A stretch of DNA of 64,000 nucleotides from Lachnospiraceae bacterium. GTDB lineage: Bacteria; Bacillota; Clostridia; Lachnospirales; Lachnospiraceae. Both the position numbers and the translations under genes were made by a program. The notes under the pieces were generated by a model. It was not told the origin of the DNA. It ran no database searches and saw only the letters and a list, made by a program, of their open reading frames with translations. Positions 17,208 through 28,900 of the stretch are shown here, one piece after another. The stretch's first letter is position 1, and each line of letters starts with the position of its first letter. The stretch is from assembly GCA_029338735.1 (NCBI GenBank), contig JAQYAY010000023.1, positions 56,886 to 120,885 on the forward strand. The letters run 5' to 3'.

Positions 17208-18105
17208 TGAAGTTGCCATAGTAATGGCATCATATAATGGTGAAAAATATATAAGTGCTCAGATAGACAGCATCCTTAATCAGTCATACAAGAACATAAG
17301 ACTGTTTATAAGAGACGATAATTCTACTGATACTACACATGATATTATCAGGGAATATGTGAAAAAAGATAAAAGAGTAACAGATATCTCAGATGGAAAA
17401 AAGATTGGTGTGCCTGACAGCTTTTATGAATGTCTGAGGGAAATTGATGGGTATAAATACTATGCATTTGCAGATCAGGATGATCTGTGGAATAATGATA
17501 AAATTGAAAGAGCAGTAAAAACTCTTGATAAGACTGATACTGCAATACCTCAGCTTTATTTTGCTGATTATGACTATGTAGATAATTATGGTAAAGTCAT
17601 AAGGAAATCGTCTGATCAGTCTGGGAAGATAAATAAGTATCTCTGTATATACAACTCATTAAGTTCTGGTTTTATGCTGGTGTTTAATGATGCTCTTAAG
17701 AATATTGCAACACCGGAAAAGGGACAGGGACTATATGAATATCATGACAGACGTTTTATAAGAGTAGCTGAGCTGTTTGGTTGTATTTCATATGATAATA
17801 AGGTGACTGCTCATCATATACGGCATCAGAATGCAGTGACAGCAGGCAATTCGACAAATAGTTCACTGATGAAGAATTTCTTTAAGAATGAACTGATGGG
17901 AGTGAATGCTAAAAATGAGAAAAGAGGCCTTGCAGAGTTCTATACGGAGTATAAGGCGAGGCTTTCTGATTCTGATCGAAAAATGTTTGAGGTATTTGTT
18001 GGCAAAGGGAACTATCTTAAGAAACTTTTCTATCCACATAGACTTAGAAGACGTCTGGCAGGAGAAGCAGCTCTTCGAATGCTTTTTCTGTCTGGAAAAG
18101 TCTGA
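17194..18105 (+). CDS. Glycosyltransferase family 2
   Basis: MSQLDEVAIVMASYNGEKYISAQIDSILNQSYKNIRLFIRDDNSTD, YAFADQDDLWNNDKI; start trimmed to 17194. Confidence 0.92.
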   Translation: MSQLDEVAIVMASYNGEKYISAQIDSILNQSYKNIRLFIRDDNSTDTTHDIIREYVKKDKRVTDISDGKKIGVPDSFYECLREIDGYKYYAFADQDDLWNNDKIERAVKTLDKTDTAIPQLYFADYDYVDNYGKVIRKSSDQSGKINKYLCIYNSLSSGFMLVFNDALKNIATPEKGQGLYEYHDRRFIRVAELFGCISYDNKVTAHHIRHQNAVTAGNSTNSSLMKNFFKNELMGVNAKNEKRGLAEFYTEYKARLSDSDRKMFEVFVGKGNYLKKLFYPHRLRRRLAGEAALRMLFLSGKV

Positions 18106-18122
18106 TGACATGGAGCGCTTGA

Positions 18123-20579
18123 ATGTCAGATAAATTTTTTGAAATAAGAAATATACATATTAGTGAAAGTAACCCGGCAGAGATGGTTTATACGGGGGAA
18201 TTGGTTTCAGATACAAGGGATATCAGTGTAGCTGCAGAAATAAATGGCTGCAATTGTAATGTTGCGTCTCTGTCTGATGTCAGATCAAAAACAATAAGTG
18301 GGATAATAACCATTCCTGAAAATCTTTTAGAAGAAAAAAAGTACAGGGTTACACTTCATATGACTGACGGCACTGGAAGAAAGAGTTCTGTATCCAGAGT
18401 AGTGTCTGTGAATAAAAAGACAGGCACACTTTTATATTTTGTAGATGCAGTTACATTTGCTGATGATGGATCTGCAACTGTAATTGGATGGGCACTGGAT
18501 AGAGAGCCGGTTTCAGTACGCTTTTTTGTAAATGATGGACAGCAGGAAATCAAGGCAGAAAAATTTGACAGGAAGGATCTTCTGGCTACATTTCCGGAGA
18601 TTAAGGATACCATGGCTGGATTCAAGGTAAGACTGACAAAGGAAGAAGCCGCAGAATTTCCATGGAAGATAACTTTTGATGGGGCAGACGGGCATAAAGC
18701 AGAGCGTATTTTCACAAGCAGGACGTCAATAAAGGAAAGATGGAAAGAATCTGGTGGGATAAAAAGGGTAATAGCCCGTTCGTATGAAACTCTGCATGAA
18801 GAAGGCATAAGAGCATTTGCATACAGGACCTGGTTTTATGTCAGGACCAGGAGCGCAAGAGCTATGGCCTATCAGAAGTGGATTGAAAGAATTGAGCCAG
18901 GCCAGGCAGAACTTTCCCGTGAAAAGAAATTATATGCATCAGAAAAAAATAAGGGGCTTCCATTATTTTCAATAGTTGTTCCTGTTTATAAGACACCCAA
19001 TAAGTATCTGAAGGCTCTGATAGATTCAATAGAAGCACAGACATATGGTAATTGGGAACTGATACTCTCAGATGCGGGTGCAGATGAATCGGGACACTCT
19101 TTAAATACCGATACAATTCTGGCAGTAAATGATTCCAGAATCAGGTACTTTATTCTGAAACGTAATGCCGGAATTTCAGCGAATACGAATGATGCACTTA
19201 GTCATGCCAGGGGAGACTGGATAGTATTTGCTGATCATGATGATACTCTGTCACCTGATGCATTGTACAAGGTATATATGAGTATCAGAAAAAATCCTGA
19301 TTGCGGATATATTTATTCTGATGAAGACAAAATAAACGCTTCTGGTAAGAGGAGATACGATCCGAATTTCAAGCCTGATTTTAATCCTGACTTACTACGC
19401 AGTATGAATTATATCTCTCATCTGTCTGTTGTAAGAAAGACGCTGCTGGATGAGGCAGGAAATCTGAATCCTGATATGGATGGTTCTCAGGATTATGATC
19501 TGACACTCAGATGCACCGAGAAATTAAGAGAAGATCAGATCGTGCATATCCCTGAAATCCTTTATCACTGGAGAAGTGCTCCTGGATCAACAGCGGATAA
19601 TCAGGAAAGCAAACTGTATGCCTTTGAAGCTGGAAGACGCGCAATTCAGGCGCATCTTGACAGAATAGGAATTCCGGGTACCGTAGAGGAACTCCCGCTT
19701 CACGGAAGATACAGAATTCACTATCATTGGAACAAGAATCCCATGGTCTCTGTAATCATACCGAATAAAGATCATATTAGTGATCTGAAGAGATGTATTG
19801 ATTCAATCATAGAAAAAACTACTTACCCTGATTATGAGATTATTGTCATTGAGAATAATAGTGAGGGAAAAGAAACCTTTGACTATTATAGAGAGATAGA
19901 GAAAGATGAACGTATTCATGTAGTCAGGTATGAGGGGACTTTTAATTATTCAGCAATAAATAATTTTGGAGCTTCTTATGCTAATGGAGCTTTCTTCCTG
20001 CTGCTGAATAATGATACAGAAGTTATCTCACCAGACTGGATGAGAGAAATGGTTGATATAGGACTGCGTGAAGATGTCGGAATAGTCGGGGCAAAGCTGT
20101 ATTATCCTGATAATACTATTCAGCATGCTGGTGTTATAATTGGATTAGGCGGTATTGCAGGACATGTCTTTAAATCTTTTCCACGAAAAGATCCGGGGTT
20201 CATGGGAAGACTTCTTGTATGTCAGGATTATAGCGCTGTAACAGCAGCATGTATGCTGGTAAAGCGGGATGCTTTTGAAAAGGCAGGCGGACTGACAGAA
20301 GAACTGGCTGTGGCTTTTAATGATATTGATTTCTGTCTGAAAGTAGGGAAGGCCGGATACAGAGTTGTGTTTACGCCATTTGCTGAACTGTATCATTATG
20401 AATCAAAATCGAGAGGTGCTGATGATACCCCTGACAAACAGGATAGATTCAATAATGAGATTACAGAATTCAGGAACAGATGGGGTGAGATCCTGAAAAA
20501 TGGGGATCCATGCTACAACAGGCATTTTACTCTGAAACGCTTTGACTGTTCGTTTAATGAGGATCTGACACATGAATAA
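18123..20579 (+). CDS. Glycosyltransferase with two GT2 (GT-A) domains and N-terminal accessory module
   Basis: Two GT-A domains: FSIVVPVYKTPNKYLKALIDSIEAQTYGNWELILSDAG and VSVIIPNKDHISDLKRCIDSIIEKTTYPDYEIIVIENNS...LLLNNDTEVI. Confidence 0.92.
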   Translation: MSDKFFEIRNIHISESNPAEMVYTGELVSDTRDISVAAEINGCNCNVASLSDVRSKTISGIITIPENLLEEKKYRVTLHMTDGTGRKSSVSRVVSVNKKTGTLLYFVDAVTFADDGSATVIGWALDREPVSVRFFVNDGQQEIKAEKFDRKDLLATFPEIKDTMAGFKVRLTKEEAAEFPWKITFDGADGHKAERIFTSRTSIKERWKESGGIKRVIARSYETLHEEGIRAFAYRTWFYVRTRSARAMAYQKWIERIEPGQAELSREKKLYASEKNKGLPLFSIVVPVYKTPNKYLKALIDSIEAQTYGNWELILSDAGADESGHSLNTDTILAVNDSRIRYFILKRNAGISANTNDALSHARGDWIVFADHDDTLSPDALYKVYMSIRKNPDCGYIYSDEDKINASGKRRYDPNFKPDFNPDLLRSMNYISHLSVVRKTLLDEAGNLNPDMDGSQDYDLTLRCTEKLREDQIVHIPEILYHWRSAPGSTADNQESKLYAFEAGRRAIQAHLDRIGIPGTVEELPLHGRYRIHYHWNKNPMVSVIIPNKDHISDLKRCIDSIIEKTTYPDYEIIVIENNSEGKETFDYYREIEKDERIHVVRYEGTFNYSAINNFGASYANGAFFLLLNNDTEVISPDWMREMVDIGLREDVGIVGAKLYYPDNTIQHAGVIIGLGGIAGHVFKSFPRKDPGFMGRLLVCQDYSAVTAACMLVKRDAFEKAGGLTEELAVAFNDIDFCLKVGKAGYRVVFTPFAELYHYESKSRGADDTPDKQDRFNNEITEFRNRWGEILKNGDPCYNRHFTLKRFDCSFNEDLTHE

Positions 20580-21357
20580 GCATACATTTGTAATATGTGC
20601 ATATAAGGAATGCCATTATATAGAAGAACTGATAGAGTCACTTCTTGCGCAGACCGTCAGGAGTGATATAATCATAGAAACTTCTACACCGAATGAATTC
20701 ATTCAGGGCCTGGCTTCGAAGTATGGTATCAGTGTCTATACAAATCCTGGTAAGGGTGGTATTACTGAGGATTGGAACTATGGATATAGTATTGCAAACA
20801 CACCATATGTGACAATTGCCCATCAGGATGACACTTACAGACCTGAATATACTGAGACAATGTTAAAAGCAATGAATCATTCAGACCGTCCGCTGATATT
20901 TTTCACAAATTATGCGGAGATCCGGAATGGTGAAGTGGTAGAGGATAATAGACTTCTTCGGATTAAACGAATGCTTCTGCATCCAATGAATGACTATCGT
21001 TTCAAAAGCAGTGTCTGGATGAGGAGAAGGATTCTGTCTCTTGGTGATCCGATCATGTGTCCGTCTGTTACCTTTGCAAAGAGGAATCTGCCTGATCAGA
21101 TATTTGAAAACCATTTTCTGGCTTCAGAGGATTGGGAAGCCTGGGAAAAACTTTCGAGGCTGGAGGGAGATTTTCTCTATGATTCACATATACTGATGTG
21201 CCATCGTATACATCCTGACTCAACAACCACTCTTGCGGTCAGAACGCATGCAAGGGAGAGAGAAGATTATGAGATGTATCAGAAATTCTGGCCTGACTGG
21301 ATAGCAAAATTACTGGTGCATTTTTATTCAAAAAGTGAGGATTCTAATAATGTCTGA
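20572..21357 (+). CDS. Glycosyltransferase family 2
   Basis: MNKHTFVICAYKECHYIEELIESLLAQTV; TIAHQDDTYRPEYTETML. Confidence 0.85.
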   Translation: MNKHTFVICAYKECHYIEELIESLLAQTVRSDIIIETSTPNEFIQGLASKYGISVYTNPGKGGITEDWNYGYSIANTPYVTIAHQDDTYRPEYTETMLKAMNHSDRPLIFFTNYAEIRNGEVVEDNRLLRIKRMLLHPMNDYRFKSSVWMRRRILSLGDPIMCPSVTFAKRNLPDQIFENHFLASEDWEAWEKLSRLEGDFLYDSHILMCHRIHPDSTTTLAVRTHAREREDYEMYQKFWPDWIAKLLVHFYSKSEDSNNV

Positions 21358-22303
21358 AAAGCTTGATGAGATTGCGGTACTGATACCGTGCTATAATGAG
21401 AGTCAGACAATTGAAAAAGTGGTGACAGATTTCAGGCGTGAACTTCCAGAAGCAACGGTCTATGTATATGACAATAATTCGACGGATGGTACTGATGAGA
21501 TTGCAAGAAAAGCAGGTGCTGTAGTCAGATATGAGCGACTTCAGGGAAAGGGAAATGCTGTCAGGAGTATGTTCCGTGATATAGATGCAAAGTGTTATAT
21601 CATGGTCGATGGCGATGACACTTATCCTGCTGAGTCTGCGCGGAAAATGGCGGATCAGATTTTAAAAAATGGTGCTGATATGGTAGTTGGCGACAGACTT
21701 TCATCAACTTATTTTTCAGAGAATAAAAGACCTTTCCACAATTTTGGAAATACACTTGTACGAGGTACAATAAACAGACTTTTTGCAACTGATATTAATG
21801 ATATAATGACGGGATACAGGGCTTTTAGTTTCGGCTTTGTGAAAACTTTTCCTGTTCTTTCGAAGGGGTTCGAAATTGAGACGGAGATGAGCATTCATGC
21901 GGCAGACAAGAATCTTCATGTGGCAAATGTTATAATTAATTATAAAGACAGGCCAGATGGAAGCGAATCCAAGCTGAATACATTTTCAGATGGATTTAAA
22001 GTGCTGCGTACCATTTTTTCTCTGTACAGGACTTATAAGCCGTTCGGATTCTTTGGAATCATTGCACTGGTTCTGGCAGTTTCAGGCATCGGGTTTATGA
22101 TTCCTGTGCTGATCGATTACTTCAAAACAGGAATGGTTGGCAGATTCCCGACATTGATAGGTTCGGGATTCATTCTTGTTGCAGCGATTCTGTCATTTTT
22201 CTGTGGACTGATCCTGAAGACCATGACAGTAAAGAACAGACAGGACTTTGAGATCAATCTTACCAGAGCTGAAGAGAGATACAGGGATTTATTGGAGAAA
22301 TGA
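21350..22303 (+). CDS. Glycosyltransferase family 2, polyprenyl-phosphate sugar transferase (DPM-like)
   Basis: AVLIPCYNESQTIEKVV, YVYDNNSTDGTDEIA, IMVDGDDTYPAE, C-terminal TM pair; start at 21350. Confidence 0.9.
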   Translation: MSEKLDEIAVLIPCYNESQTIEKVVTDFRRELPEATVYVYDNNSTDGTDEIARKAGAVVRYERLQGKGNAVRSMFRDIDAKCYIMVDGDDTYPAESARKMADQILKNGADMVVGDRLSSTYFSENKRPFHNFGNTLVRGTINRLFATDINDIMTGYRAFSFGFVKTFPVLSKGFEIETEMSIHAADKNLHVANVIINYKDRPDGSESKLNTFSDGFKVLRTIFSLYRTYKPFGFFGIIALVLAVSGIGFMIPVLIDYFKTGMVGRFPTLIGSGFILVAAILSFFCGLILKTMTVKNRQDFEINLTRAEERYRDLLEK

Positions 22304-23514
22304 AAAAAGACATCGCCTGGAATACTTTTGGAAATATTTTTTATGGATTCTGCACCTGGGTCATCTCGATTATAGTCGTACGGATGGGGTCATTTACAGA
22401 TGCAGGATATCTGTCGCTGGCAATGACAACGAGCAGCACGTACAATGCGATAGCTCTGTTTGCCATGCGCAATTACCAGATCACGGATGCCTCGCATGTG
22501 TACTCGGACAGCCAGTATGTGTCGAGCAGGGTGATCAGCTGTCTCGTGGCTTACGCATTTCTCGCGGTTGCAGCCATGTTCAGCGGCTCTGTATATCAGG
22601 CGGTCTGCATCATCGCGTTCATGCCGGTGAGGCTTTCGGAGGCATATTCGGATGCCTTCCATGGGATTGACCAGATGCATGACAGATATGACCTGATCGG
22701 GAAATCATATTTTATCAGGGGTATAGCCATCATAGCGATATTCATCATTGGCATGGCGGTTTCTCACAATCTTGCAGTCACTCTTGCAGTTATTTCATGC
22801 CTGGTTTTTGCCATATCAGTATTGTGGGATCAGCGGCTTACTTCCGGATTTACATCCATAAAGCTGCGACTCAGGGATTCAAGGATACTCACGCTGTATC
22901 TCAACTGTCTGCCGCTGATGCTTTTTCAGCTATTCATGAATATGCAGATGATGTATGCGAAGACTGTTCTGCAGAATGTGATGGGCGTTGAAAAACAGGG
23001 CATATACGCATCAATCACGAATCCGACCTATGCAGTACAGGTGGCTGGCGCGGCAGTATTTGCGCCGTTTCTGCCTATACTGGCAGACAGGCTGAAAGCC
23101 AGAGATGCATCCGGCTTCAGGCGGACTCTTCTGAAAGTAACAGGAATTCTTGCAGCGTTTGCGGCCTTTGTGCTCATAATGGCTTCACTTCTTGGAAGAT
23201 GGGTGCTTGGACTTTTCTTTGGAAAAGAAATTCTTGAATATTACTATCTGTTCATCCCAATTGTGATCGTAATAATTATCAACACCTTTATATACTGGTT
23301 CCAGGGAGTGCTTGTAGCGCTGAGACAGAATGTGGCGCTTGCAGTCGGAATGATAGCGGACTTCGTGCTTTTTGCAGTGATCGTCAGAGAGTCAATTGCT
23401 CACTGGGGCATGAACGGAGCGAGTTTTGCACAGATCATACCGCTGTCGGTATACATGATATTCGAGATTGTCGTGATCTGGATCGCGGCTGGCAGGACTG
23501 TCAGCAAACCTTGA
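22300..23514 (+). CDS. Polysaccharide flippase (Wzx-like, MOP superfamily)
   Basis: ~12 TM; MKKDIAWNTFGNIFYGFCTWVISIIVVRMGSFTDAGYLSLAMT and GIYASITNPTYAVQVAGAAVFAPFLP. Confidence 0.85.
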   Translation: MKKDIAWNTFGNIFYGFCTWVISIIVVRMGSFTDAGYLSLAMTTSSTYNAIALFAMRNYQITDASHVYSDSQYVSSRVISCLVAYAFLAVAAMFSGSVYQAVCIIAFMPVRLSEAYSDAFHGIDQMHDRYDLIGKSYFIRGIAIIAIFIIGMAVSHNLAVTLAVISCLVFAISVLWDQRLTSGFTSIKLRLRDSRILTLYLNCLPLMLFQLFMNMQMMYAKTVLQNVMGVEKQGIYASITNPTYAVQVAGAAVFAPFLPILADRLKARDASGFRRTLLKVTGILAAFAAFVLIMASLLGRWVLGLFFGKEILEYYYLFIPIVIVIIINTFIYWFQGVLVALRQNVALAVGMIADFVLFAVIVRESIAHWGMNGASFAQIIPLSVYMIFEIVVIWIAAGRTVSKP

Positions 23515-23561
23515 CAATCAGAGCTTTTTCTCATAAGATAGACAAGTTAAGGAGAAAGACA

Positions 23562-24290
23562 ATGGGTAAGAAAATCATTAAGGCAGTAACGCTGTCGCTT
23601 GCTCTGTGCCTGATATTCGGGGCGGTTGCAGTCCCCGCTTATGCGGCAAAGAAAAAGGACAGGAGCACTATAACAATCGGTATTGATCCCGGTCACCAGA
23701 GCAGGGCGGATACTTCGAAGGAGCCCGACGCCCCTGGAAGCAGCACGAAGAAGTACAAGGTGACAGGCGGTACGAGCGGTAAATACACACATCTTCCTGA
23801 GTACAAGCTGACGCTTCAGGTGGCAAAAAAGCTTCGTAAAGAGCTTGAATCCCGTGGATACAAGGTGGTCATGACACGTACGAAGAATGACGTGAATATT
23901 TCCAATAGCAAGCGTGCCAGGAAGCTCAACAAGAAGTGTGACATTGCTATCAGGCTTCATGCAGATGGCGCAGCATCAGCGAGTGCAAATGGAGCATCGA
24001 TGCAGTGCTCTTCCAAGAACAATAAGTATATCGGCAGTCTGTATTCGAAGTGCAACAAGCTCTCGAAGAAGATTCTGGCTTCGTACTGCAGGAAGACCGG
24101 AATGAAGAACCGTGGCATTTCGTACAGAGACGACCTGACAGGCACCAATTTTTCAACGATACCTGTGACACTCATTGAAATGGGCTTCATGTCCAACAAG
24201 TCTGATGATACCTATATGGCGAATTCGAAAAACCAGACGAAGATGGCCGAAGGTATCGCTGACGGAATAGATGATTATTTTGGATTTTAA
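23562..24290 (+). CDS. N-acetylmuramoyl-L-alanine amidase (Amidase_3), secreted
   Basis: Signal peptide MGKKIIKAVTLSLALCLIFGAVAVPAYAA; ITIGIDPGHQ, IAIRLHADGA, TLIEMGFMSNKSDD. Confidence 0.93.
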   Translation: MGKKIIKAVTLSLALCLIFGAVAVPAYAAKKKDRSTITIGIDPGHQSRADTSKEPDAPGSSTKKYKVTGGTSGKYTHLPEYKLTLQVAKKLRKELESRGYKVVMTRTKNDVNISNSKRARKLNKKCDIAIRLHADGAASASANGASMQCSSKNNKYIGSLYSKCNKLSKKILASYCRKTGMKNRGISYRDDLTGTNFSTIPVTLIEMGFMSNKSDDTYMANSKNQTKMAEGIADGIDDYFGF

Positions 24291-24313
24291 ACTTTTAGGA
24301 AAGTGAGGAAATA

Positions 24314-25750
24314 ATGGCAGACAAGAAACTGGTGGAGGAGATCACCTCCCGTGACGAGGACTTTACTCAGTGGTACACTGACGTGGTAAAAAAGGCCGAA
24401 CTGATGGAGTATTCGACCATCAAGGGCTTCATGATATACAAGCCGAATGGCTACGCAATCTGGGAAAATATCCAGAAGAAGCTGGATGGTATGTTCAAGG
24501 AGACAGGTGTAGAAAATGTATACCTGCCAGTCCTGATCCCGGAGAGCCTTCTTCAGAAGGAAAAGGATCATGTCGAGGGATTTGCACCAGAAGTGGCATG
24601 GGTTACCGAGGGCGGTGGCAATCAGCTCCAGGAGAGACTCTGCGTCCGTCCGACATCAGAGACACTGTTCTGTGAACTTTTCAAAAATAACTGTCATACC
24701 TATAGAGACCTGCCAATGGTATACAATCAGTGGTGCTCAGTTGTCCGCTGGGAAAAGACGACCCGTCCGTTCCTTCGCTCATCAGAGTTCCTGTGGCAGG
24801 AGGGACACACGATCCACGCTACAGCAGAAGAGGCTGAGGAGCGTACTATCCAGATGCTCAATATCTATGCTGATTTCTGCGAGAAAGAGCTTGCAATCCC
24901 AGTGATCAAGGGTCAGAAGACTGATAAGGAAAAATTTGCCGGCGCCGAGGCTACATACACCATCGAGACAATGATGCATGATGGAAAGTCTCTCCAGTCA
25001 GGTACTTCACATAATTTCGGAGATGGATTCGCCAGGGCATATGGCGTTCAGTACACAGGCAAGGACAACAAGCTCCATCCTGTATATCAGACTTCATGGG
25101 GCGCTTCTACGAGGCTTATCGGAGCCATCATCATGGTTCATGGCGATGATTCAGGTCTTGTGCTTCCGCCGCATATCGCTCCGACTCAGGTCATGATCAT
25201 CCCGATCCAGCAGCAGAAGGAAGGCGTTCTCGAGGCTGCCAACAAGGTCATGGATCAGCTCAGGGCAGCAGGTCTGTCTGTAAAGCTGGATGACTCTGAC
25301 AAGCGTCCGGGCTGGAAGTTCGCAGAGGAAGAGATGCGTGGAATTCCGCTTCGTGTCGAGATCGGACCGAAGGACATCCAGAACGGCCAGTGCGTAATGG
25401 TACGCCGTGACAATAGAGAAAAGACTGTTGTAAAGCTCGTTTCGGCAGCCGACAAAGCAAAGGAGATCCTCGAAACAGAGCAGCAGGATATGTTCAACCG
25501 TGCGAAGGAATTCCGTGATTCACACATCTACGACGCTCACAACTATGACGAGTTCAAGGATCTCGTAGCCAACAAGCCAGGCATGATCCGCGGTATGTGG
25601 TGCGGCGATCAGGCCTGCGAAGACAAGATCAAGGAAGAGACCACAGCCACCAGCCGCTGCATGCCATTCGACCAGGAGCAGATCTCCGGCACCTGCGTCT
25701 GCTGCGGAAAACCAGCTAAGAAGCTTGTCATCTGGGGAAAAGCATACTAA
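24314..25750 (+). CDS. proS: Prolyl-tRNA synthetase (short archaeal/eukaryote-like form)
   Basis: Class II aaRS motifs: [55 protein letters not shown]-terminal Cys-rich segment. Confidence 0.96.
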   Translation: MADKKLVEEITSRDEDFTQWYTDVVKKAELMEYSTIKGFMIYKPNGYAIWENIQKKLDGMFKETGVENVYLPVLIPESLLQKEKDHVEGFAPEVAWVTEGGGNQLQERLCVRPTSETLFCELFKNNCHTYRDLPMVYNQWCSVVRWEKTTRPFLRSSEFLWQEGHTIHATAEEAEERTIQMLNIYADFCEKELAIPVIKGQKTDKEKFAGAEATYTIETMMHDGKSLQSGTSHNFGDGFARAYGVQYTGKDNKLHPVYQTSWGASTRLIGAIIMVHGDDSGLVLPPHIAPTQVMIIPIQQQKEGVLEAANKVMDQLRAAGLSVKLDDSDKRPGWKFAEEEMRGIPLRVEIGPKDIQNGQCVMVRRDNREKTVVKLVSAADKAKEILETEQQDMFNRAKEFRDSHIYDAHNYDEFKDLVANKPGMIRGMWCGDQACEDKIKEETTATSRCMPFDQEQISGTCVCCGKPAKKLVIWGKAY

Positions 25751-25776
25751 AACAGACAGAATTTTATAGGCATTTA

Positions 25777-25808
25777 TACCGTTCCGCCAGCCGGGACGGT
25801 ATTTTTTT
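25777..25808 (+). terminator. Intrinsic terminator after proS
   Basis: TACCGTTCCG...CCGGGACGGTA hairpin followed by T7. Confidence 0.85.
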
Positions 25809-25836
25809 GAAAAATTAAATTAAAATCACAAAATGA

Positions 25837-25865
25837 TTGACAACTGAAATGGAGGGGACTACAAT
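25837..25865 (+). promoter_or_regulatory. sigma70 promoter of the large surface protein
   Basis: TTGACA-17 nt-TACAAT. Confidence 0.75.
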
Positions 25866-25927
25866 CGAATTGTGCGTTTTGGCACTTTACTTATTAACGT
25901 GTATTTTTTCATGAAGGAGGATTTCGA

Positions 25928-28900
25928 ATGAAAAATGCAAAACGATTTGCCGCAGCAGTGCTGGCAGGAGCATTGGCATTTACCATGCTTACACCGCAGT
26001 CTGCATTTGCAGCGAAGAAGAAAAAAGCCTCGTATATGACGAGACTGTATGCACTCGAGCAGATCGAGAAAAAGATCGGCGCGACGGAACAGGCAGATGA
26101 TGATGTAATGGCATCTGTCAAGGATGTAAAAAAGGGAACGAAGACCTACAGTATCATGGCAATCGCCATCAAGGCAGGCCTTGTAAAACCAGACAAATCA
26201 GGAAAAGTAAATCCGAAGACAAAAGTCACAAAGAGATATCTTTCAGATGTAGTTTCAAATCTTATAGAGGGTGGCGGTAAACAATCAGATTCTTCAGCTA
26301 AACTCACAAAGAAATCACTAACTTCATTTATCAATAAACAGATTCCGACAGTAGTTTCATCAGACAATGCAAAAATCAAGAAAGGTAATGTCGTAATCAA
26401 AAAGGGCGTCACCCTGAAGGACAAGACCATTGAGGGTAATCTGATCATCGCAGATGGTGTAGGTGACGGAGAGGTTGTCCTTGATAATGTAAAAGTAAAA
26501 GGAGCAATCATTATCCGTTCTGGAAAGACTACTATCAAGGGTAATTCTGAAGCCGGAGGTTCATACATCAGACAGACAAATGAACCTGTCAGTGTAGATA
26601 TTGCAGATTCTGCTAATATAGCTGCGTTCAAGGTTGTAGAGGCCGCAGATAAGGTCAGTATCAGTGGACCGCTTGACTACCTGACAGTAAATGCTGATCA
26701 GGCGGAGATTTCGCTGGAATCTGCAACAATCAGACAGGTAGAAGTCAATGGTATAGCAACTGCTATTAAGGTAGACAAGGATACACAGGTAACTACTGTC
26801 AATATGGAGGGCTCTGCAGCGAAGCTTACAGGCGAAGGAAAGGTAGATACTGTAAATGTCACTGCTAATAATACGACAGTAGCCATATCAGATGCAAAAG
26901 TAAATGTAGCAGAAGGTGTCTCAAAACCTGAAACTACAGACAATTCATCTGAGACGACGAAGCCTGATAATGATGGCAAGAAAGACGAGACAAAGCCGGC
27001 TGAGACAAAACCAGCAACGGACACTCCGTCAACACCATCAACTCCAAGCACTCCATCAACACCGAGTACACCGTCAACACCGGATACACCATCAACACCG
27101 AGTACACCGTCAACTCCGGACACACCATCAAGGCCATCAACTCCAGGTACTTCAACAGGCGGACAGACAAATCCGGGGTCATCAACAGGTGAAGAGACGA
27201 AGCCGGGAAGTGGTTCTACAGGACAGCCAGAAAATCCTACAAAGCCAACAGAACCAACCAAGGATCCGGAACAGGGACAGACAACCGAGCCAGGAGGAAA
27301 GGACAATCCTGGAAAGCAGGAAGAGAAGCCGGGAGAATCAGGAAAACAGGAAGAAAATCCATCAACAAAGCCTGATGAACCGTCAACAAAACCAGAGGAC
27401 CCAGGAACTACTCCTGACGAACCAGCTCCATCTGTGTCTAACGGTCAGTTCTCAGCAAGGGTAGTAAGTGTTACTCCGATAACGAAATACTATAATAATC
27501 AGAAGTATAACCGGATTAAACTTGCTTATAAACTTGATGATTCTGTCAAGGCATCCAAGACAAATCCGGTACAGGTACATTTTGTAGTAGATCCGTACAA
27601 CAGCAAAGAAGTATCAAGCATTGCGGTCCTTTATGGTCATACAGGAAAAGATGTTTCTCATCTCGGATATGCTGAGGGCTATGGAGATATTAAGATTACA
27701 GATAATGAAGAGCATACTGTAAACTGTGATGTATATGACAACGGGAATACCAACTACAATATTTATAGCATATTGCAGTCAGGCGATGAGATATCAAAAA
27801 TGCCTCTTAAGATTACATGTGAAGGTGCTAAGTCAGCGACAGATATTTCTGTCACCGCATACTATAGAGCATATGTAAATAAGACGGGTAACGAGGTTAT
27901 CGTATATTACTACGGCAAGCTGAAATCTACTGAAATCAGTGGATCTGATGGATTTACAATATCTGGAAGTGATGCTCCGACAGTCACTGGTGTTAGCGTG
28001 AGGGAAAATGGAGATTATTCTTATGCTGTCCTTTCGCTTTCAAAAGCAATAACAGCAACATCGACAGAAGATACTGATACAGGGTATCAGATTAGCTTCG
28101 CTGCAGAAAAGAGTCATTTATCTTCCAGTTATGATTATAAACTGGAATCTCAGGATGGAATAAGAATTTATACACCGATAAGTACTGTTACAACAGTGGT
28201 AAAGTCATCTGACAACAAGTTTGTAAAGGTAATAGTACCAGCGGACAATGTAGTTGGTGAAACTTATAATAGTTTTAAATTCTATTCAGGTGATACAGAG
28301 CTGACACAGAGTTATGTCAATAATAACTATGGTGGCGAGACCAGATATTATCTCGTGAATCCTTCTGGTAAGGAAATAGACAGTGTAAGAGTAGTTGGTC
28401 AGGGTGATATTAAAAATGCAGCTCATGACAAGATTGATCTGTCTGATGTCCCAATTCCGGCTGACAGTATTAAAGTGGAAAATGGTATCACATTCAGCAA
28501 AGTGACATATGATAATAATTATAACCGGATAGAAGTTGAGCTGAATGGTTGGGATAATACGTATTCTGAATTCTATGCCAATAATGTCAAAATAATTGTT
28601 GATAGCAAAGAATATAGAGCAAAAGGAATGGGCTATATTAGTACATACGGTGGTGTCACCAGTTTTACCTTAGATGACAATGAGATTCATCATATTGACT
28701 TCAGTAAGGCTTCCAGAATATCAGTTGAATATGATCCTGTAGGTTTGTCAGATAATGCTTCAACGCAGGAAGCAATTCAGGGTCATTATCTGGTAGGCGC
28801 ATCAGGTAAACCGATACAGAAGATAAACTCTGCTAATAGTACTTATGATGATCAGAATTGGCATATGGACTACTCTGTGATTGAGGATAATTCAGGGACA

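Noticed and set aside
23511-23561. N-terminal extension of the amidase ORF (MTIRAFSHKIDKLRRKT)
   Set aside because: A proper signal peptide and AAGGAG SD point to the ATG at 23562.
27022-27160. Short regular DNA repeats that could suggest a CRISPR or minisatellite
   Set aside because: Repeats are in frame and encode a TPS/TPD linker; no unique spacers.
26698-27306. 202-aa minus-strand ORF with GVDGVDGVSGVDG repeats
   Set aside because: Antisense shadow of the Thr-Pro-Ser coding repeat in the surface protein; no SD or promoter seen.
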